From Actinostola sp. cb2023 (lineage: Eukaryota > Cnidaria > Anthozoa > Actiniaria > Actinostolidae), in the NCBI GenBank assembly GCA_033675265.1, contig JAUJYZ010000066.1, positions 1 through 64,000 on the forward strand: a stretch of DNA of 64,000 nt, written 5' to 3'. Made by a program: the position numbers and the translations under genes. Position 1 is the first letter of the stretch; the number at the start of each line of letters is the position of its first letter. Positions 46,940 through 59,809 of the stretch are shown here, piece after piece. Under the pieces are notes generated by a model. It ran no database searches. It saw only the letters and a program-made list of their open reading frames with translations, and had not been told where the DNA came from.

Positions 46940-47072
46940 AAACCAGTTCAATTTAAATTAAACCTACACTCAGACTACACTCAGACTACACTCAGACTCC
47001 ACGCAGAGTCCACGCAGAGTCCACGCAGACTCCACGCAAAAAAATGTTAACATACTTCTAAGCAGTACTGTA
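46940..47072. repeat. Right end of a TACAGTACTG element
   Basis: Tandem CTACACTCAGA and CCACGCAGAGT units lead to TAACATACTTCTAAGCAGTACTGTA ending at 47072. This is the inverted counterpart of the left end at 26900 over its first 50 bases, better matched than the end at 33989. A related end, GGCTGTACTGTA, finishes at 46481. Confidence 0.75.
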
Positions 47073-47183
47073 CTTACATGTATGGGCCTCCACCTTCCAT
47101 TTGACTGAGCTGTGAAGAACGAATTGATCATGAACGAACTGAACTGATCGAGACACACGTTCCCAGTCTCACCCCAGACAATC

Positions 47184-47425
47184 GGGACCTTACGCACGAG
47201 AACATTCTAGGACGGGAACGTGAGGACAATGGCACGCGCACTGACGAATAACGGCTCAAAACGAACGTTGACGTCCTCGATGGCAATCTACGACGTGAAA
47301 ACAGGTGAAGTGCCGTCGTAGATTGCGGTCGCAGACATCAACGGCCGTTTTGAGGCGTTATTCGTCAGTGCACGCGCTGTCGTCCTCACGTTCCCGTTCT
47401 AGAATTTTCTCGTGCGTAAGGTCCC
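47184..47425. mobile_element. Palindromic MITE, GGGACCTTACGCACGAGAA ends
   Basis: Arms of about 100 bases are inverted (GGGACCTTACGCACGAGAA; CGGGAACGTGAGGAC; CACTGACGAATAACG) around a central CGTAGATTG-rich hairpin. 242 bases, no coding. Flanks AATC and TAAT give no clear duplication. Confidence 0.85.
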
Positions 47426-48566
47426 TAATATACAAAATGGAAGTTAAACTGTTATAAGATTATTTCAGATTTTTCAGATATGATTTTGAGTAATACCGGC
47501 CAGCTCAGAATTTGTATAAGCGACCAAAAATAAGTCAGCTAGATATCTTTACGTGAGAGATGAGAGATCAGTTTGACGGCTGAACTTGCCCCTTGACCAT
47601 ATCGCAACGGTGACCACCCAAAAAAAAAATACCAACTGTATTCTTAGACTATAAGAACATTGCATTTGTATTAGTGGCCTTACTGATTGGCAGCCATATT
47701 GGATTTGACCGGAATCAGATCGTTCCGCCCGAAAGTTGATCTGCCCGATGTTTGGTCAATCCGCCCGATGTTTAATAACAGGGTCCGAAATTGCGCCTTC
47801 CTGGTCGCCAATGCGACTAAATATTGAGTGCTGGCGACCAGAATTTTACAACTGGTTCAAGGCTCGAAATAGCGGCCTGCCAATGGCCAAAATGCAGGTC
47901 AAATTTTACTACTGGCAGGCGAAAATAATTTTGAACTGCCAAATGGAAAATAAAATAGCAGGGGAAATTTTGCTCCACTGTAGTTTATTGTTTTACTTTG
48001 TTTGCTTACCATTTTCCTTTATTTTCCGTGCACAGTCGATCAATATTAAGCTTATAAATATCGGCAAATACATGTAAACTGAAAACAACAGTGCAAAGGT
48101 GGTAGTGTATGTGCGTGCAATGCAGCCAGTGCAGGCACATGCCATCAGGTCGGCGGTGTTCTCTTGTAATAACCCAGCATGCATTTTGGGCTCCCAAGCT
48201 AGCGTGCATGCCATTTGCTTTGCAGAATGATTCTTTGACGAATCTACGACGGAAAAAATGGAGGGGAACAATTCCCAGAACAATATTGAAGCATATATTA
48301 ACTTCCGGCATCTTTGTGATCATTTCGATGAGTACGGGATTCATTGTTACAAAGTATAGCATTCATTTTCGATTTTTGCATCAATTAGCATATCAGTATA
48401 TGGTGCATGTTCTTGTTGAGTACCTTGATGTTTAATTCTTCATTGGTGTTTCTTCTTAACCCATTGACTCCTACACCGGCCGAAACCGGCCGTAAACATC
48501 GGCCAGTTATTAGTGACAACTAGATAACTCTTCAAATTTTAACCTCAAGTAAACTGACTTACAGGT

Positions 48567-48766
48567 CCGATTTCTGGGCATTCGTTCAATTTGTTTTTCA
48601 TAGAAATCAAAAATGCGTGTTTTTGACGCAATTTCACACCTCGAAAATCAACGACATTTGAATTTTCGACAACAAGCATCCCGCCCTTTGTGTTTTTAAG
48701 ATTTTTATAGAGTGTCGAGCCACTTACAGGCAAAATATTGCACCGGTTGCATTCTTTACAAGTCAC
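48567..48766 (-). other. Possible orphan exon, Cys-rich
   Basis: An open reading TCKECNRCNILPVSG ... NKLNECPEIGP is bounded by an AG acceptor-like site (CAGGACATAAG) and a GTAAGTCAG donor. A second copy of its first 38 bases at 45796 preserves the protein reading, which suggests it was coding. No domain recognised. The rest of 47426-49340 shows no gene. Confidence 0.35.
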
Positions 48767-49394
48767 TTATGTCCTGGCAATGTTTTTGAAGTAAAATTGA
48801 AAGTAAATTTCCGGTTAATCTACCTATCACAGGGGCAGGGCAAAAAACTTTTTCTCCTTTCCACTTGTCCATTGGACGAGTGGTTTTTAGATTTTAGTTG
48901 TCCGAATGATAAATCTACTTGTCCAAAAAAGAGAGACGATTTACTAGAGAAATACACCAATATTTATTATTAATAACGAAAAAAGAAACATAAATAAAAT
49001 AGAAACAAGCAAGACAATGAATTAAATTAAAAGGGCTTTTTGACTTGTACTGTGAAATAATAAAGTAGTTTTCTCTGGAATTAATGATATTCCGAATTAA
49101 GATTTGAGTATCATTATGTCAATGGCCAGAAACAGAACTCAGTCAGCCGTGTCACCTTACAATAATTGACCAATAAGAAAAGAGTGGTCTCACGCTAATT
49201 AGTATGCAAATCGAATAAAATTATGCACCGTCTCCTTGATCGCTGTTTTTCTTTCAACTTGAGTAAAGCAATGTTTATTTACTATTCTTACACTTGAACA
49301 ATGAGCATTCATGTGTAATAATAATATGCATTTATTTCTTCATTCTCAACACTCTCCGCCCCAAATGAGGGCCCTCATTTTCTTAGTTCAGTGT

Positions 49395-51977
49395 TTAATC
49401 GTCAAAACCCTCTGCAGGGTAAATGACTGCAATCTTGGTAACAGGTCTTGCGTATACTCCCATGGCTGTCTTTACCTTGACACTTCTTACTTTGTTGTCT
49501 TGTCCGGGGTATACTTCCATCACTCTGCCCATAGACCATTTCCCTCTGACAGCATTGTTATCAGCTAACATAACTACATCATCTACTCTGATGTTTCTTC
49601 TATCTGCTCTCCACTTGACTCTTGGTACAAGCATGGGAAATAGGTCCCTGCTCCAGCGTTTCCAAAACGAGTCGGCTATTTTCTGGAGAAACTCCACTCG
49701 GCGACTTGGGTTCCTTGTTTCTTTAAAAGGCCCTTGCGGTACCCTGCTTGATGCTCGTCCCAGTAGTAAGTCATTGGGGCACAAGTAAGAACCATCATTT
49801 GGGTCACTGGGAATTCGGCCAATCGGACGTTGGTTCACCAGGTTGGCTACTTCTTGGAGCACTGTATACAATTCCATAGGTTTAAGGATCTGATCTCCTA
49901 TAGCTTTCTTTAACGCTAATTTGCAGCTTTTTACTAAGGCTTCAGCACAACCGTTGTGATGGGGTGCTGCTGGTGTGATGAACTTCCACTGCATTCCCTT
50001 TTCAGCGGCAAACTCTTTAAGATTCTGTTCATCCCATCCCTTGATCATCTTTTTCAGTTCTCTTTCTGCGCCTACGAACTGGGTTCCATTGTCACTCAGG
50101 AGGAATGCTGGGTGTCCCCTGATGGAAAAGAATCTTCTTAAAACTTGCAAGAACTCCATTGTTGAACAATCTACTGCAAGCTCAAGATGGACAGCTCGTG
50201 TATTGAGACAGGTGAAGATCACTCCATAATGTTTCGCAGTCTTGTTTCTTCCGATGCGGACGTTGTAGGGTCCAAAATAATCACAGGACATGTTGTAGAA
50301 TGGCGGCGTATGCGGTGACAAACGTTGTCTTGGAAGGTTGGCCATCATTTGCGACTCGGCAAGATGTGACATTGTTCGGCAGAAGACACACTTAAATCGG
50401 ATGGACTTTGCTAACCGATGTACTCCAATTATCCAGTAGCTGTGTCTGGTCTTTGCTGCTGTAGCTGCAACTCCGCCGTGACCAAGCTCGTGCATGTGCC
50501 TTGTGATGAGCAGAGAAATCTTGTGATTGTGTGGCAAAAGTGCGGGATGCCGTGATTCATAAGACACTATGGCTTTGTCAACTCTTCCTCCTACTCGAAT
50601 CAACCCATCTGTGTGTTTGAAAGGGCTAAGAGCTTGGAACTCTCCTTTTTCCAGTCGATCGTGAAGATCCGTTTGTGCTTTACTTATCCAGTACAACTCA
50701 GCTTTCTCTAATTCTTGGGATGATAGGGGGCCGTCATCAACAGTAGGAGCTGGTCTATCGTTGATTGGTTCCCTCCGGCGGCGAGCCTTCAAGGTGGAGA
50801 TGAATCTGAAGACGTACGCTGTAACTCTGATGAGCTTTCTCCAGGTTGAGAATTTTTCGCAATTCATCACTTGTTCTCTTGTAGCTACTGTGCAAACCCT
50901 GTGGACTTTGCGTCGTTCTCTTTCTACCTCTCCTTCTATCTTAGGCTGAACTTCAGTTTCTTCTTGCGGCCATTCTTGATCAGGTTGGCGTAAAAAGTCT
51001 GGCCCGCGTAGCCATCTGCCCATCAGATCGTTTGCTCGTATCCCCCTTGAAACTTCATCTGCAACATTTAACTCTCCTGGGATATGTCTCCATAGTAAAG
51101 GGTCAGAATTGGTCTGAATTTCTGCTATGCGTACGGATACAAATGGCTTATACCCTCGCGCTTGACTGCAAATCCACGCCAACACTATTCTGCTATCCAC
51201 AAAGAAGACTACCTTTTCAAACTGCAAACGCGACTCCTCTTTGATGGACTTGTAGAGCCTACTAGCCAGTACAGCAGCTTGCAATTCAAGTCGGGTATTG
51301 TCAGTGGCTTCAGTGGTGCAACTCTTGATTTCGCAGCTATAAACCTTGTGTCATACATTCCTTCGCTTACTTGCCATCGTATATACGCACATGTTCCAAA
51401 TGCCTCTTCAGATGCATCTGAGAAGATGCACAAAATGGGTGTTCCAAAAGCATTCTGAGGTGTTAAGCTTCTTGGAAAGTTCACATTGTTAAGTTCTTTC
51501 ATTTCTTGAAAGAGTTGGATCCACTCTTCCTGGGACGGCGACAGGAACCCCATTAGCACCCTGGATCGTCTGAGGTAGCTCATCGTCCCACTCCAATCCC
51601 TGTTGCCACAGTCTTTGCATTCCGATCTTCGCACGAACTAGAAAGGCTGCTGCGAATCCAAATGGATCGAAAATTTTGGCAACTTGGCTTAGGATCTTTC
51701 TTTTTGTCAGCTTATCTGGTGTTTCCTGGGGAATGGCTGCGTCTACTTTGAACGAGAAGGAATCTTCCACATTGTTCCAATATGAACCAAGGATTTTTTC
51801 TTCCGAGGCTCCCTGTAATGGCTTCAATTCTTGGACTCCTTGAACTGCATCATTATTGTTCAGCGGTTTGTTTGAAACCCATCCTTTGACCTTAAATCCT
51901 CCTGTGGCCAGTACTGTATCCATATCACTTGTTAACTGCTCTGCTTGTTCCACAGAGGAAACAATCACAGATATCAT
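49395..51977 (-). pseudogene. BEL/Pao RT end, RNase H and integrase part
   Basis: Three frames follow one another: 51977-51550 (RT thumb, KRKILSQVAKIFDPFGFAA), 51600-51290 (RNase H start, CIFSDASEEAFG) and an intact 629-codon stretch 51284-49395. The last has FFVDSRIVLAW (RNase H), a zinc-binding HHCC (HMHELGHGGVAAT ... CVFCRTM), the integrase DDE core (SCDYFGPYNV; LLSDNGTQFVGAE; HHNGCAEALVKSCK) and the C-terminal VKWRADRRNIRVDDVV segment typical of Pao elements. Frame breaks near 51545 and 51285 remove function. Confidence 0.88.
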
Positions 51978-54790
51978 CCATATAAGTATTCTCCTTCAAG
52001 GTTCGGGCAGCTTCTGGATAGGTGGTTGATTCTTGATCTGCTGTCTTTCTTAATGCCGTTTGTGCCATTGCAGGTGCTGGTTTGTCTCCAAATGTTAGTA
52101 CTGTTTTTATGTAGATATCTGGTTCTCGGTTTGTTTCTAGATTCCTCCACAGGAAGCGGTGAACGTGTTGGTCTGTTTCGGGGATTAGAACTCTATGGTA
52201 CATTTTCGATATGTCACCTAAAATCGCCACCTGCTGCTCCCTGAAACGTAATATCACACCAAAGAGATTGTTCAATAGGTCTGGACCTTTCATCCAGTAG
52301 TCGTTAAGGCAGTGGCCTTGATAACTGGCAGACGAGTTGAATACGATTCTTAGTGGTGTGCTTTTGTTCCCAGGTTTCGATACTCCATGATGAGATATGC
52401 AATGTACTGGGCCTTTGTACTTCTCCAGTTCTTCTGATGACAGTTTTCGAGCAAATTTCATGCTCTCCATTTCTCTGATCTGTCGGTCATAAGCCTCGGC
52501 ATGCTCCGGATTTCTGGACAGCTTTCTTTCGGTCCCTTCTAACCTTTTCAGCACTTGGGATTGATTGTCTGGTAGTAACTTCGGGTCCTTCCTCCACGGG
52601 TATGGTATGAGCCATTGCTGTCCGACTTTCTGGCATGAGTCTTCAATAATCGCTGCTTCTTTCCTTTCAATGTCGCTCAGTTTGCTTGCTGCACAGTTGC
52701 ATGGGTTTACGGTGACGCCCATTGTCTCTGTACTCCAAAAGTTGGTCATATCAATAGGGGTTGAAAGCTTGTAATGCAATACTGGATTAACTCTAGATGG
52801 CTGTGTGTCACCAAACACTATCCATCCTAGAGGTGAATGTCGAGCGACTAGGTTACCATTCTCTTTAGTCTGTCCCGTATGCATCTTTGCTTGGTCGATT
52901 CCAATTAGCAAATCGACTGACCCGTGTCCTCTTCGAAGCTCACCTTTCCTCAGATGAAACCGTCTTTCCATACTTGCCAGTTTTACTTCAGCAATTCCAT
53001 CACTAACGGACGGGATTCCTACTGCTTGTATCATGTGTGTTGTGTTGTCCTCCAGTGATCGTATCCGTACCCGGTATATCCTTGTCTTTATTTCCTCTTC
53101 CTCGCCGCCAACCTTTGTGATCGTGACGACTGCATTTTTTCCTTTTAGATTGAGCTCTTCTGCAAGTGGGCGACGAATCAAACTTATCTGCGCTCCGGAG
53201 TCTAGGAGTACGTTACCTCTTCTTTGTGTATTGTCTGGAGTTAGAAAATCTGCTTGGACGACTGGTAGCATTGCTTCTCTTTTCCCGGTCACAGACGCAA
53301 CAGTGGCTTTGTTCGTTGACTGGTTTGCTAAATGTAGGAGACGGTGGTGATAATATCTGCACTGATTGCCATCGACTTTCTCTGTACACGGACATTTTCT
53401 GTTACACGTGGAAGCTTTGTGCTTTCTCCCTGCTTTTTTGAGGCAACTGAAACAAGCGTGATTTTCTTTTACTGATTTCATCCTGTCGTCTGGTCTTAAG
53501 GCAATAAATGTTGGGCATTGGTCTATCCAATGGTCTGAGTTTTGACACATCCAGCACTTGTGATGGTTAGGAGGCCTGTTGTTAGAAGGTGAGGATACAT
53601 AATTGATTAGCGGTTTTGGCGCTTGGTTTGCCGAGCTGCATCTCAGCGGTGCTGTTGCTCTGATTCTAGTCTTCATTTCGGCTGTCATCCAATCCATTAA
53701 ACATGATAACGTTGCTTGTTTTCCGCAGCTTTCTAAATAGCGCGACCACACCTTTCTATCATCATTGCACAATTTCTGCTCAATCATTGCTAACATATGG
53801 TTATTGTCCATATCATAAGGTCGGTTGACTTCGTTGAGGGTGTTATAGCTCCTTCTTATGAGATGAACTAAATCACAGAATCTAGCATCTTCTTCGCTGC
53901 GCAGGGGTCTAAACTTGCTTATATCGTGAGTAACGGTATCTGCCACGAAACGTGGATCGCCATAAATAGAATCAAGATAATTCCAAGCCGCATCGTAATC
54001 TGATCCTATCCCTTTTATGAGTTCCAGCGGCTTGCCTTCAAGGGATGCGCGTAAGAGGGTGATCGAATCTCTGTTGCTGAATTTCGAGCCAATAATGTGT
54101 TTAAAGTCAGAACGAAATATGGCATAGTCTCTCACATCTCCATTAAACTTAGGCATTTTGGGCTTTTCTACTCTGAATCCACATGCTTCATTGGCTTTAA
54201 CATTCCTATCATAGTTCGTGTGACGCATCGCTCTTATCAACATTGTGAGTAGTCTGATTTCCGGTCAAAGGGTCAAGCGTGGCTTCGTTGCTATAAATTT
54301 CGTGTACTTCAGGCGCTACAGTATTTTCTTCAACGGCAACTTCAGCTACTACATTTACATTACTCTCTTCATTATTTGACTCTTTCTCATCATTTTTTCC
54401 GTGGCGCGTGCGTGTATCTGCGTCTTGTATATAATCTCTTGCAACGAGATCCAATTTCATAAATTGATCCTGGCACTCATCAAGCCATAATTCTTGTGTC
54501 TCAAACTCTTCATCGTTCTCGATGCACTGCGTTAATTCCTCGTGTTTTGAGACCAGATCGGTATACGTACGATTGAACTTATCTAGACAGTCTCTTACCT
54601 CAGTAACGTTACGTTTAGCGTCAATAACATATTGCAACGCCTTGCCTTGTCTTGTAAGAGCTGATTTCGCATTCCTTCGACGTATCTTCAATTGTTTTAC
54701 TTCTCCTTCGGACATCATCCTATGTATTCCATGTGGCAAACTTCTTTGGACATCGTGTTCAACTCGGAGAAATCGAATGAAATGTACCAA
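51925..54790 (-). pseudogene. BEL/Pao Gag-protease-RT part
   Basis: A coiled-coil N-terminus starts near 54718 (MMSEGEVKQLKIRRRN). After a frame change near 54230 a 772-codon frame holds the capsid (PKMPKFNGDVRDYAIF), two Cys/His knuckles (CWMCQNSDHWIDQCP; CFSCLKKAGRKHKASTC), protease LLDSGAQISLIRR, and RT fingers and palm (PLRIVFNSSASYQG; ILGDISKMYHRV; YMDDICD). The frame fails immediately after the YMDD box near 51955, so RT is cut short. Domain order and the knuckle pattern are those of the Pao group. Confidence 0.88.
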
Positions 54791-54799
54791 CGAAGTTTA

Positions 54800-56390
54800 C
54801 CCAGATAATGGGAAACCTGATCGTATATGTCTAGTTTTATTATTCGATTTCTGTTGGGCTTCCCATCATTAAATTAATCATACTGTTTGCATACTCGAGT
54901 GTGTCCGTCTTACAAGTTCTGTTCTCGGTTGTGACTACTGTACCTCGTGGCTGTGACGTAACTCTAATACATTGGTTAATTATTTACAAACAAAACGTAA
55001 TCAATTCTTATCAAAACAGTAACTTAGGAAATAGTTATATTGACTGTCTGTTTCTTGGGTTTAGTTGGTCATTCACATGTTATTTTATAGCATGAGAAAG
55101 GAACATTATAAATCACAAACAATATATATAAGTGGGTTTGTATGAGTGGGAAATTTATTGTCCATGCCATATTCAAAGCATTTGATTGAATGAGATGCAT
55201 TGGTGACACATGTATAAATAAACTACCCCAGAATAGGCAGAGGTCAAATCAAAATCCTCAATGTTGTGGTAGGCAAGCTAGTCAAATCCCTAGCCCATCC
55301 CCCCTTTCCCACTCAAGCTCAATAAACATGGTTTATATTTTAATATAAAAATAACAAATTTATTATTGCTCATTGAGTTTGTCAGAACTAATCCTACATG
55401 TACTCAGGATAACAATAATGAATAAAAAATACACTTATCAATAATGATCATAAGTACAGAGTTGATGCTATTTACAAACCTATATAATGTCTCAAAGAAT
55501 ACATCATGGAACTTCTCTCAGTTGCAGTCATTAGCAAATGCCAACAATATTATTTACATAATTGCTAGTGCAAGGTCCTGAAAACCCCAGTACTAATTAA
55601 AAGTAAAAACTGTTTTACACACCATCAAAATATTTTGACTGTGGGAACTGTGACATGACTGCTACAATGTATGTCTATTGGTTCATCAGTGATATTTAGT
55701 ACTAATAATTATTAGTGGTAATTACACAGTACTGTTTCACGGGTATATTATTTTCACTCTATCAATGTTTATTTTATTTTTTTAATTCATGAATTTTGCC
55801 ACAAAATGTGGCAGGATAATAGTGACAAGCCCCAATTGCTACACTATACCCTAAATATGTATAAAATATAACTTAAGTTGAAAGTGAAAAACAAAACAAA
55901 TGATAGACTAAGTATATATTGAGACCAATAATATTTGAATTGAATGGCTAATCCATATGTTATGCAAATCTATAGAATTACTATAAATGAATATAGCAGT
56001 CATGGCAGCTGGTATCTGAGAAGTTTTTCCAAAAAGAGATTGCATTACATTAAAGAAATATATATTATATACCATAGAATACTGGTTATAACCGGGAGGG
56101 GGGATTATAACGGGGAGAAAATAGCTAGGTAGGCTTATAATTTGGGGGGGGGGGGGGGGGGGGTGGGGTGGGGGGCTTATAACCAGGATTTTACGGTACT
56201 TTCTGAAGCTATGTGTAGGACCCACATCAAAGCTATAATATTGGACACATAAATAAAGTTATTATTATTATGTATTGGTTATAAATTACAAAAAAACTTA
56301 GATCATGCTGGTACACTATTCCAGAAATCTAAATTTCAACGAAAGAAAAATATATTATTAATGTGGTTTTGATTATGGCTGGTTATATAT
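54800..56390. other. No gene recognised; poly-G tract
   Basis: AT-rich sequence with no domain-bearing frame. At 56142-56177 lies a G run of more than 20 bases next to GGTTATAACCGGGAGG and GGGCTTATAACCAGG, an inverted pair. GTTGGGCTTCCC at 54854 resembles the recurrent CACAGGAAGCCCAA motif. Confidence 0.5.
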
Positions 56391-56811
56391 CATGATATAC
56401 ACTCAATTGCAGAAAGGTTGTAGTATACATTTATACAAATATCTAATGAGATACAAGATATCTAATGAGATACAAAGTGCGAAACATCGCTTATTTTCTT
56501 CTAATATATCAGAATCATCAATTAGATTAGTATCGCATCCAACAAGGGGCAACACAATACTTTTCGGCACTATTTTGTGCTTAAAGGGCAAGTCTCGGCA
56601 AAAAATGAAGTTTTTGGAATAAATTGTTTGAAGGTGTTCAAACACACATTTAATATTTTTTTGGTGATATTCCTTTTTTTAACACTATTTTTGGACGATA
56701 AATTGGCGCTTTTTCAGTATACTACTCAAAATGGCTCGAATTTCCGTCACGTGATATTTTACGTCACACGTGTGTAAGGCTTTGCTTCGAACAGATTTTG
56801 CAATTTCCAAA

Positions 56812-57518
56812 ATGTCTAGCGACGAAAGCACAGATTCTAGACGCAGTAGTTCCAGTTTTGAAGGTTCTGAAACAGAAAGTGGGGTCGGGGAGAGTAATGT
56901 GATTACTCCTTGGCGTTTTGAGCCTGCAAGAAGACAAAATGAGACGAATTCTAGAGAAGATGAAGTAGATGAAGTCATTGAAGATCAAACTCGGGAGCAA
57001 AATCGCCTTCGCAATAATGAATGGTACGTCTGATTATTGCTAGTTCTTTTATATATTAAGTCACAAAGACCAACGAGACTTATTGGTTATCTTCCAGGTG
57101 TATATGTGAAAATTGCCAAATCATGGATCGGGAATGTGAATGTGTTTGTTGCCAAGAGGTGGAACAAATAAAATCGAAGCTTCGAGAAGCTGTTGAAGTA
57201 GACGGGCTACAAGAAGAGCCAGCTTGTATTACTTCCCATCCAGGTTTTCTAGCCGTTTGTACGAACCACTGGGTTCTTCAAACTGCTTGGTTCCAATACA
57301 GACAGCAGTATGGAGGTAATGCATACGAAGGGCCTACACACAAACGAAATAGACACATAGCATACCGACAGTTAGTGCGATGGTGTTGGGGTTATTTGGG
57401 GAAGGAAGTTAGAGTTGTACTGCCATCTTGTGCAGTAATGTGCATTAGGGCACACTTTCCTCCACCAGGTTTAGAAGAAGACTTTACTTTTACAGGTTTT
57501 CAATATGCAGACGAATAA
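56812..57518 (+). CDS. P2X7 ballast-domain-like protein encoded by the Kolobok
   Basis: Exons 56812-57023 and 57098-57518 (212 and 421 bases, GT-AG, phase 2) give an intact 210-residue protein. The N-terminus is Ser/Glu-rich (MSSDESTDSRRSSSSFEGSE) and reaches VITPWRFEPA. The second exon starts WCICENCQIM, then CECVCC, CITSHPGF, CTNHWVLQTAW, YRQLVRWCWGYLG and VVLPSCAVMCIRAHFPPPG. This Cys pattern and the closing LPSC...IR..FP block are those of the cytoplasmic C-terminal (ballast, zinc-binding) domain of P2X7 receptors. There is no membrane segment, so it is a soluble protein, not a channel. I chose ATG 56812 because it follows the left TIR and opens the family-like N-terminus; ATG 56770 is an alternative. 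A nucleic-acid or regulatory role in transposition is inference. Confidence 0.85.
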
Positions 57519-58132
57519 TTATTTTAATTAATACTAATTACATATATTTTTAACGACAAAAATTTGTATATACACAACAACAAAGTTTATTTTCATTATT
57601 TTTATTGAATATATTACTATAAATATATATATTTAGAGGTGCTATGAAATGTCTGAGTGTGTATAATATGCTATGTGTCTATTTCATGTGAAGACCTTTT
57701 CTTTACCGAGTCAAGGACTTCCAAGCAATCTGTACATATATAGAGATATGCATTCTACATCCTGCTGAATGTTTTGGTACTTTATTCTCGAAGGAAAGCC
57801 AGGTTGGAAAGTACTACTTGTGTCTTCATGATTATTAATTTTCTGTACGGTTCATTGACATTAACCATGACATGTACATACTGTATATATTACTAAACTA
57901 TTACAAATGTATCACACAAAGTCACAGCTACATGTACCTACTTCTTTGTATAAATGTACACAAAGAACATAACATTACATGATCACCCAGATATATATTT
58001 TATATAGTGTTTGGCTCACATGTGAGCACAAGAAACAAGTTAATTATGAATGAATCAAAAGCAGCCATGTGGTTTAATGTTGATTACATGAATATAGTTA
58101 TGAATCTTAATATAGTGTACATGTATCAGCAG
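57519..58132. other. Spacer between convergent Kolobok genes
   Basis: About 610 bases of AT-rich DNA with no coding signal, presumably the two 3' untranslated regions. Confidence 0.6.
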
Positions 58133-59778
58133 TCAGTGGACAATTTGCCTATGGGCAAATCTTGACACATAACCCTCAATAGCCTCTTCCTTGTCAGGTC
58201 TTTCTTCTATAGAGGCTGACAATGGTGGTGGGGTGTTCTGTCTCAGGTTTTCCATGTATAACCTTAGTTCTTTAGGGCTTCTTTGGTATTGTTCAAAGAG
58301 GTTCTCAATTGCCATGGTGCAGTATTCTGATTTTATAACAATGAATTACGTTAGTTAGACATTTACATTAATTGCATTAATTAATATGTTCTTTAATACA
58401 AACCATATATAGCTTTAGTCTTTTGAGGTCTTACAGAATGCTGTCCCTTCTTGGCTTTTGGAAACCGAATGGAATAGCAGAGCTTGCCATCTTTATTTAC
58501 AGCTTGCATTCTATCAGCATTTTCATTATAATGTAATGCAGACAGACATAGTCTTGAAATGAAAGTTGAGGAGGATATATTAATGCCAGATACACGTATC
58601 ACAAAGAAACAAAACATGTTTTACCTTTTTAGCAAAAACAAATTATGTTAATTCTGAAATGGCACATTTTATACCTTGTCTGCATTCCCCAATATGAAAA
58701 AGCTGTGTGCTTGGGCACAAACTGTATATCAAGGCTGTGTTTTGCCTCAAGAGTAGACGTCTGGTATACAGGTGAGAGTTTGCTCACATCTTTTAACAGT
58801 TGTTTATTGAGCAAAAGTTCTTCCAACTTCACAGCTGCATATGACCCTGTGTATATGTATATAGATATATATTTATATTCTAGTTTACTTCAGTTTGCTA
58901 TTATGATGTAGCATGCAATACGTATATGAAATACTTGGTTTATTAAATCAAAAGTTCCACCTTTTGCAATCCATTGTTTCTCTCTGCTTTCTCCCTCCAG
59001 TTCCCCATGGCCACAATCAGGATGGAGGTCATTGTCATTGTTTTCATGAATGTCTTGAATGTGCAGGGGCAGGATCTCCCATTTAGCCTTGATAATGTCC
59101 CCATTACCATCAGGTGTTGATGCTGCACACCAATACATATGGTTGCAAATTGATTGCCTCCAGTCTCCTATGTCACCACAATCCTTTTGTTTTGCAATTT
59201 TGTCAATTTTTTTGGCAAGACCTATAACAACAACAACATATCCAATCCAATGTCTCCTTTATGCATGATGTATAAAGGAATACAGAATTAATGCATGGTT
59301 ATTACATATATATGGTACCTTTAGCAACATGCCATATATCATGGTAGTGTGTTGTATTGGGGAGGTCATTCCTTATGTATGCTCCTACTGATCTGCTTCT
59401 GTCAGTAATTAGTGTGTCGATAGCTAGATCAACAGTAGTCATCATCTCCACACTTCTCTTCAGTCCCTCCAACTCCATCCAAGCGCTATTCTTTACTTCA
59501 TTGCTCTAAGGTAAACAAGATGGAAACTGTAAAAATGATGGTGAAATAGAGATACATGCCTAGCTGAGAGGATTAAATGATATATATAATTTATCTAGCT
59601 TGTCTCTGGCTAGAAAGCATGCTCAGAAAAAATATCCTATATACAGTACTGTTCTGAACCTGATTTCTAGCAGGTGTTATTACTTGGGCTTCCTGTGGAA
59701 TGCCCAAGTCTAAGATTACAGACGGTTATTTTTGTGTTTCTACGCCAAATCTGCAAGTGGTCACCATAGCGCATGCGC

Positions 59779-59809
<31 letters not shown>

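Larger units (their letters stand above)
49340..54790 (-). mobile_element. BEL/Pao LTR retrotransposon
   Basis: Read right to left: Gag (54790-53400), aspartic protease, reverse transcriptase, RNase H, integrase and a C-terminal Pao-type domain ending at 49395. After the stop comes a purine-rich tract (complement of 49365-49352) followed by TGTTGAGAATG, a plausible LTR start at about 49351. A matching 5' LTR was not found upstream of 54790, so the copy is probably truncated or rearranged there. Several frameshifts (next entries) show it is inactive. Confidence 0.85.

Noticed and set aside
26900..47072. Polinton/Maverick, because of the 20-kb span with TIRs and an integrase
   Set aside because: No polymerase B, packaging ATPase, protease or capsid reading is present, and the ends are not AG-type.
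56812..57518. A P2X receptor channel gene
   Set aside because: There are no membrane segments or extracellular P2X domain; only the C-terminal zinc-type domain is present.
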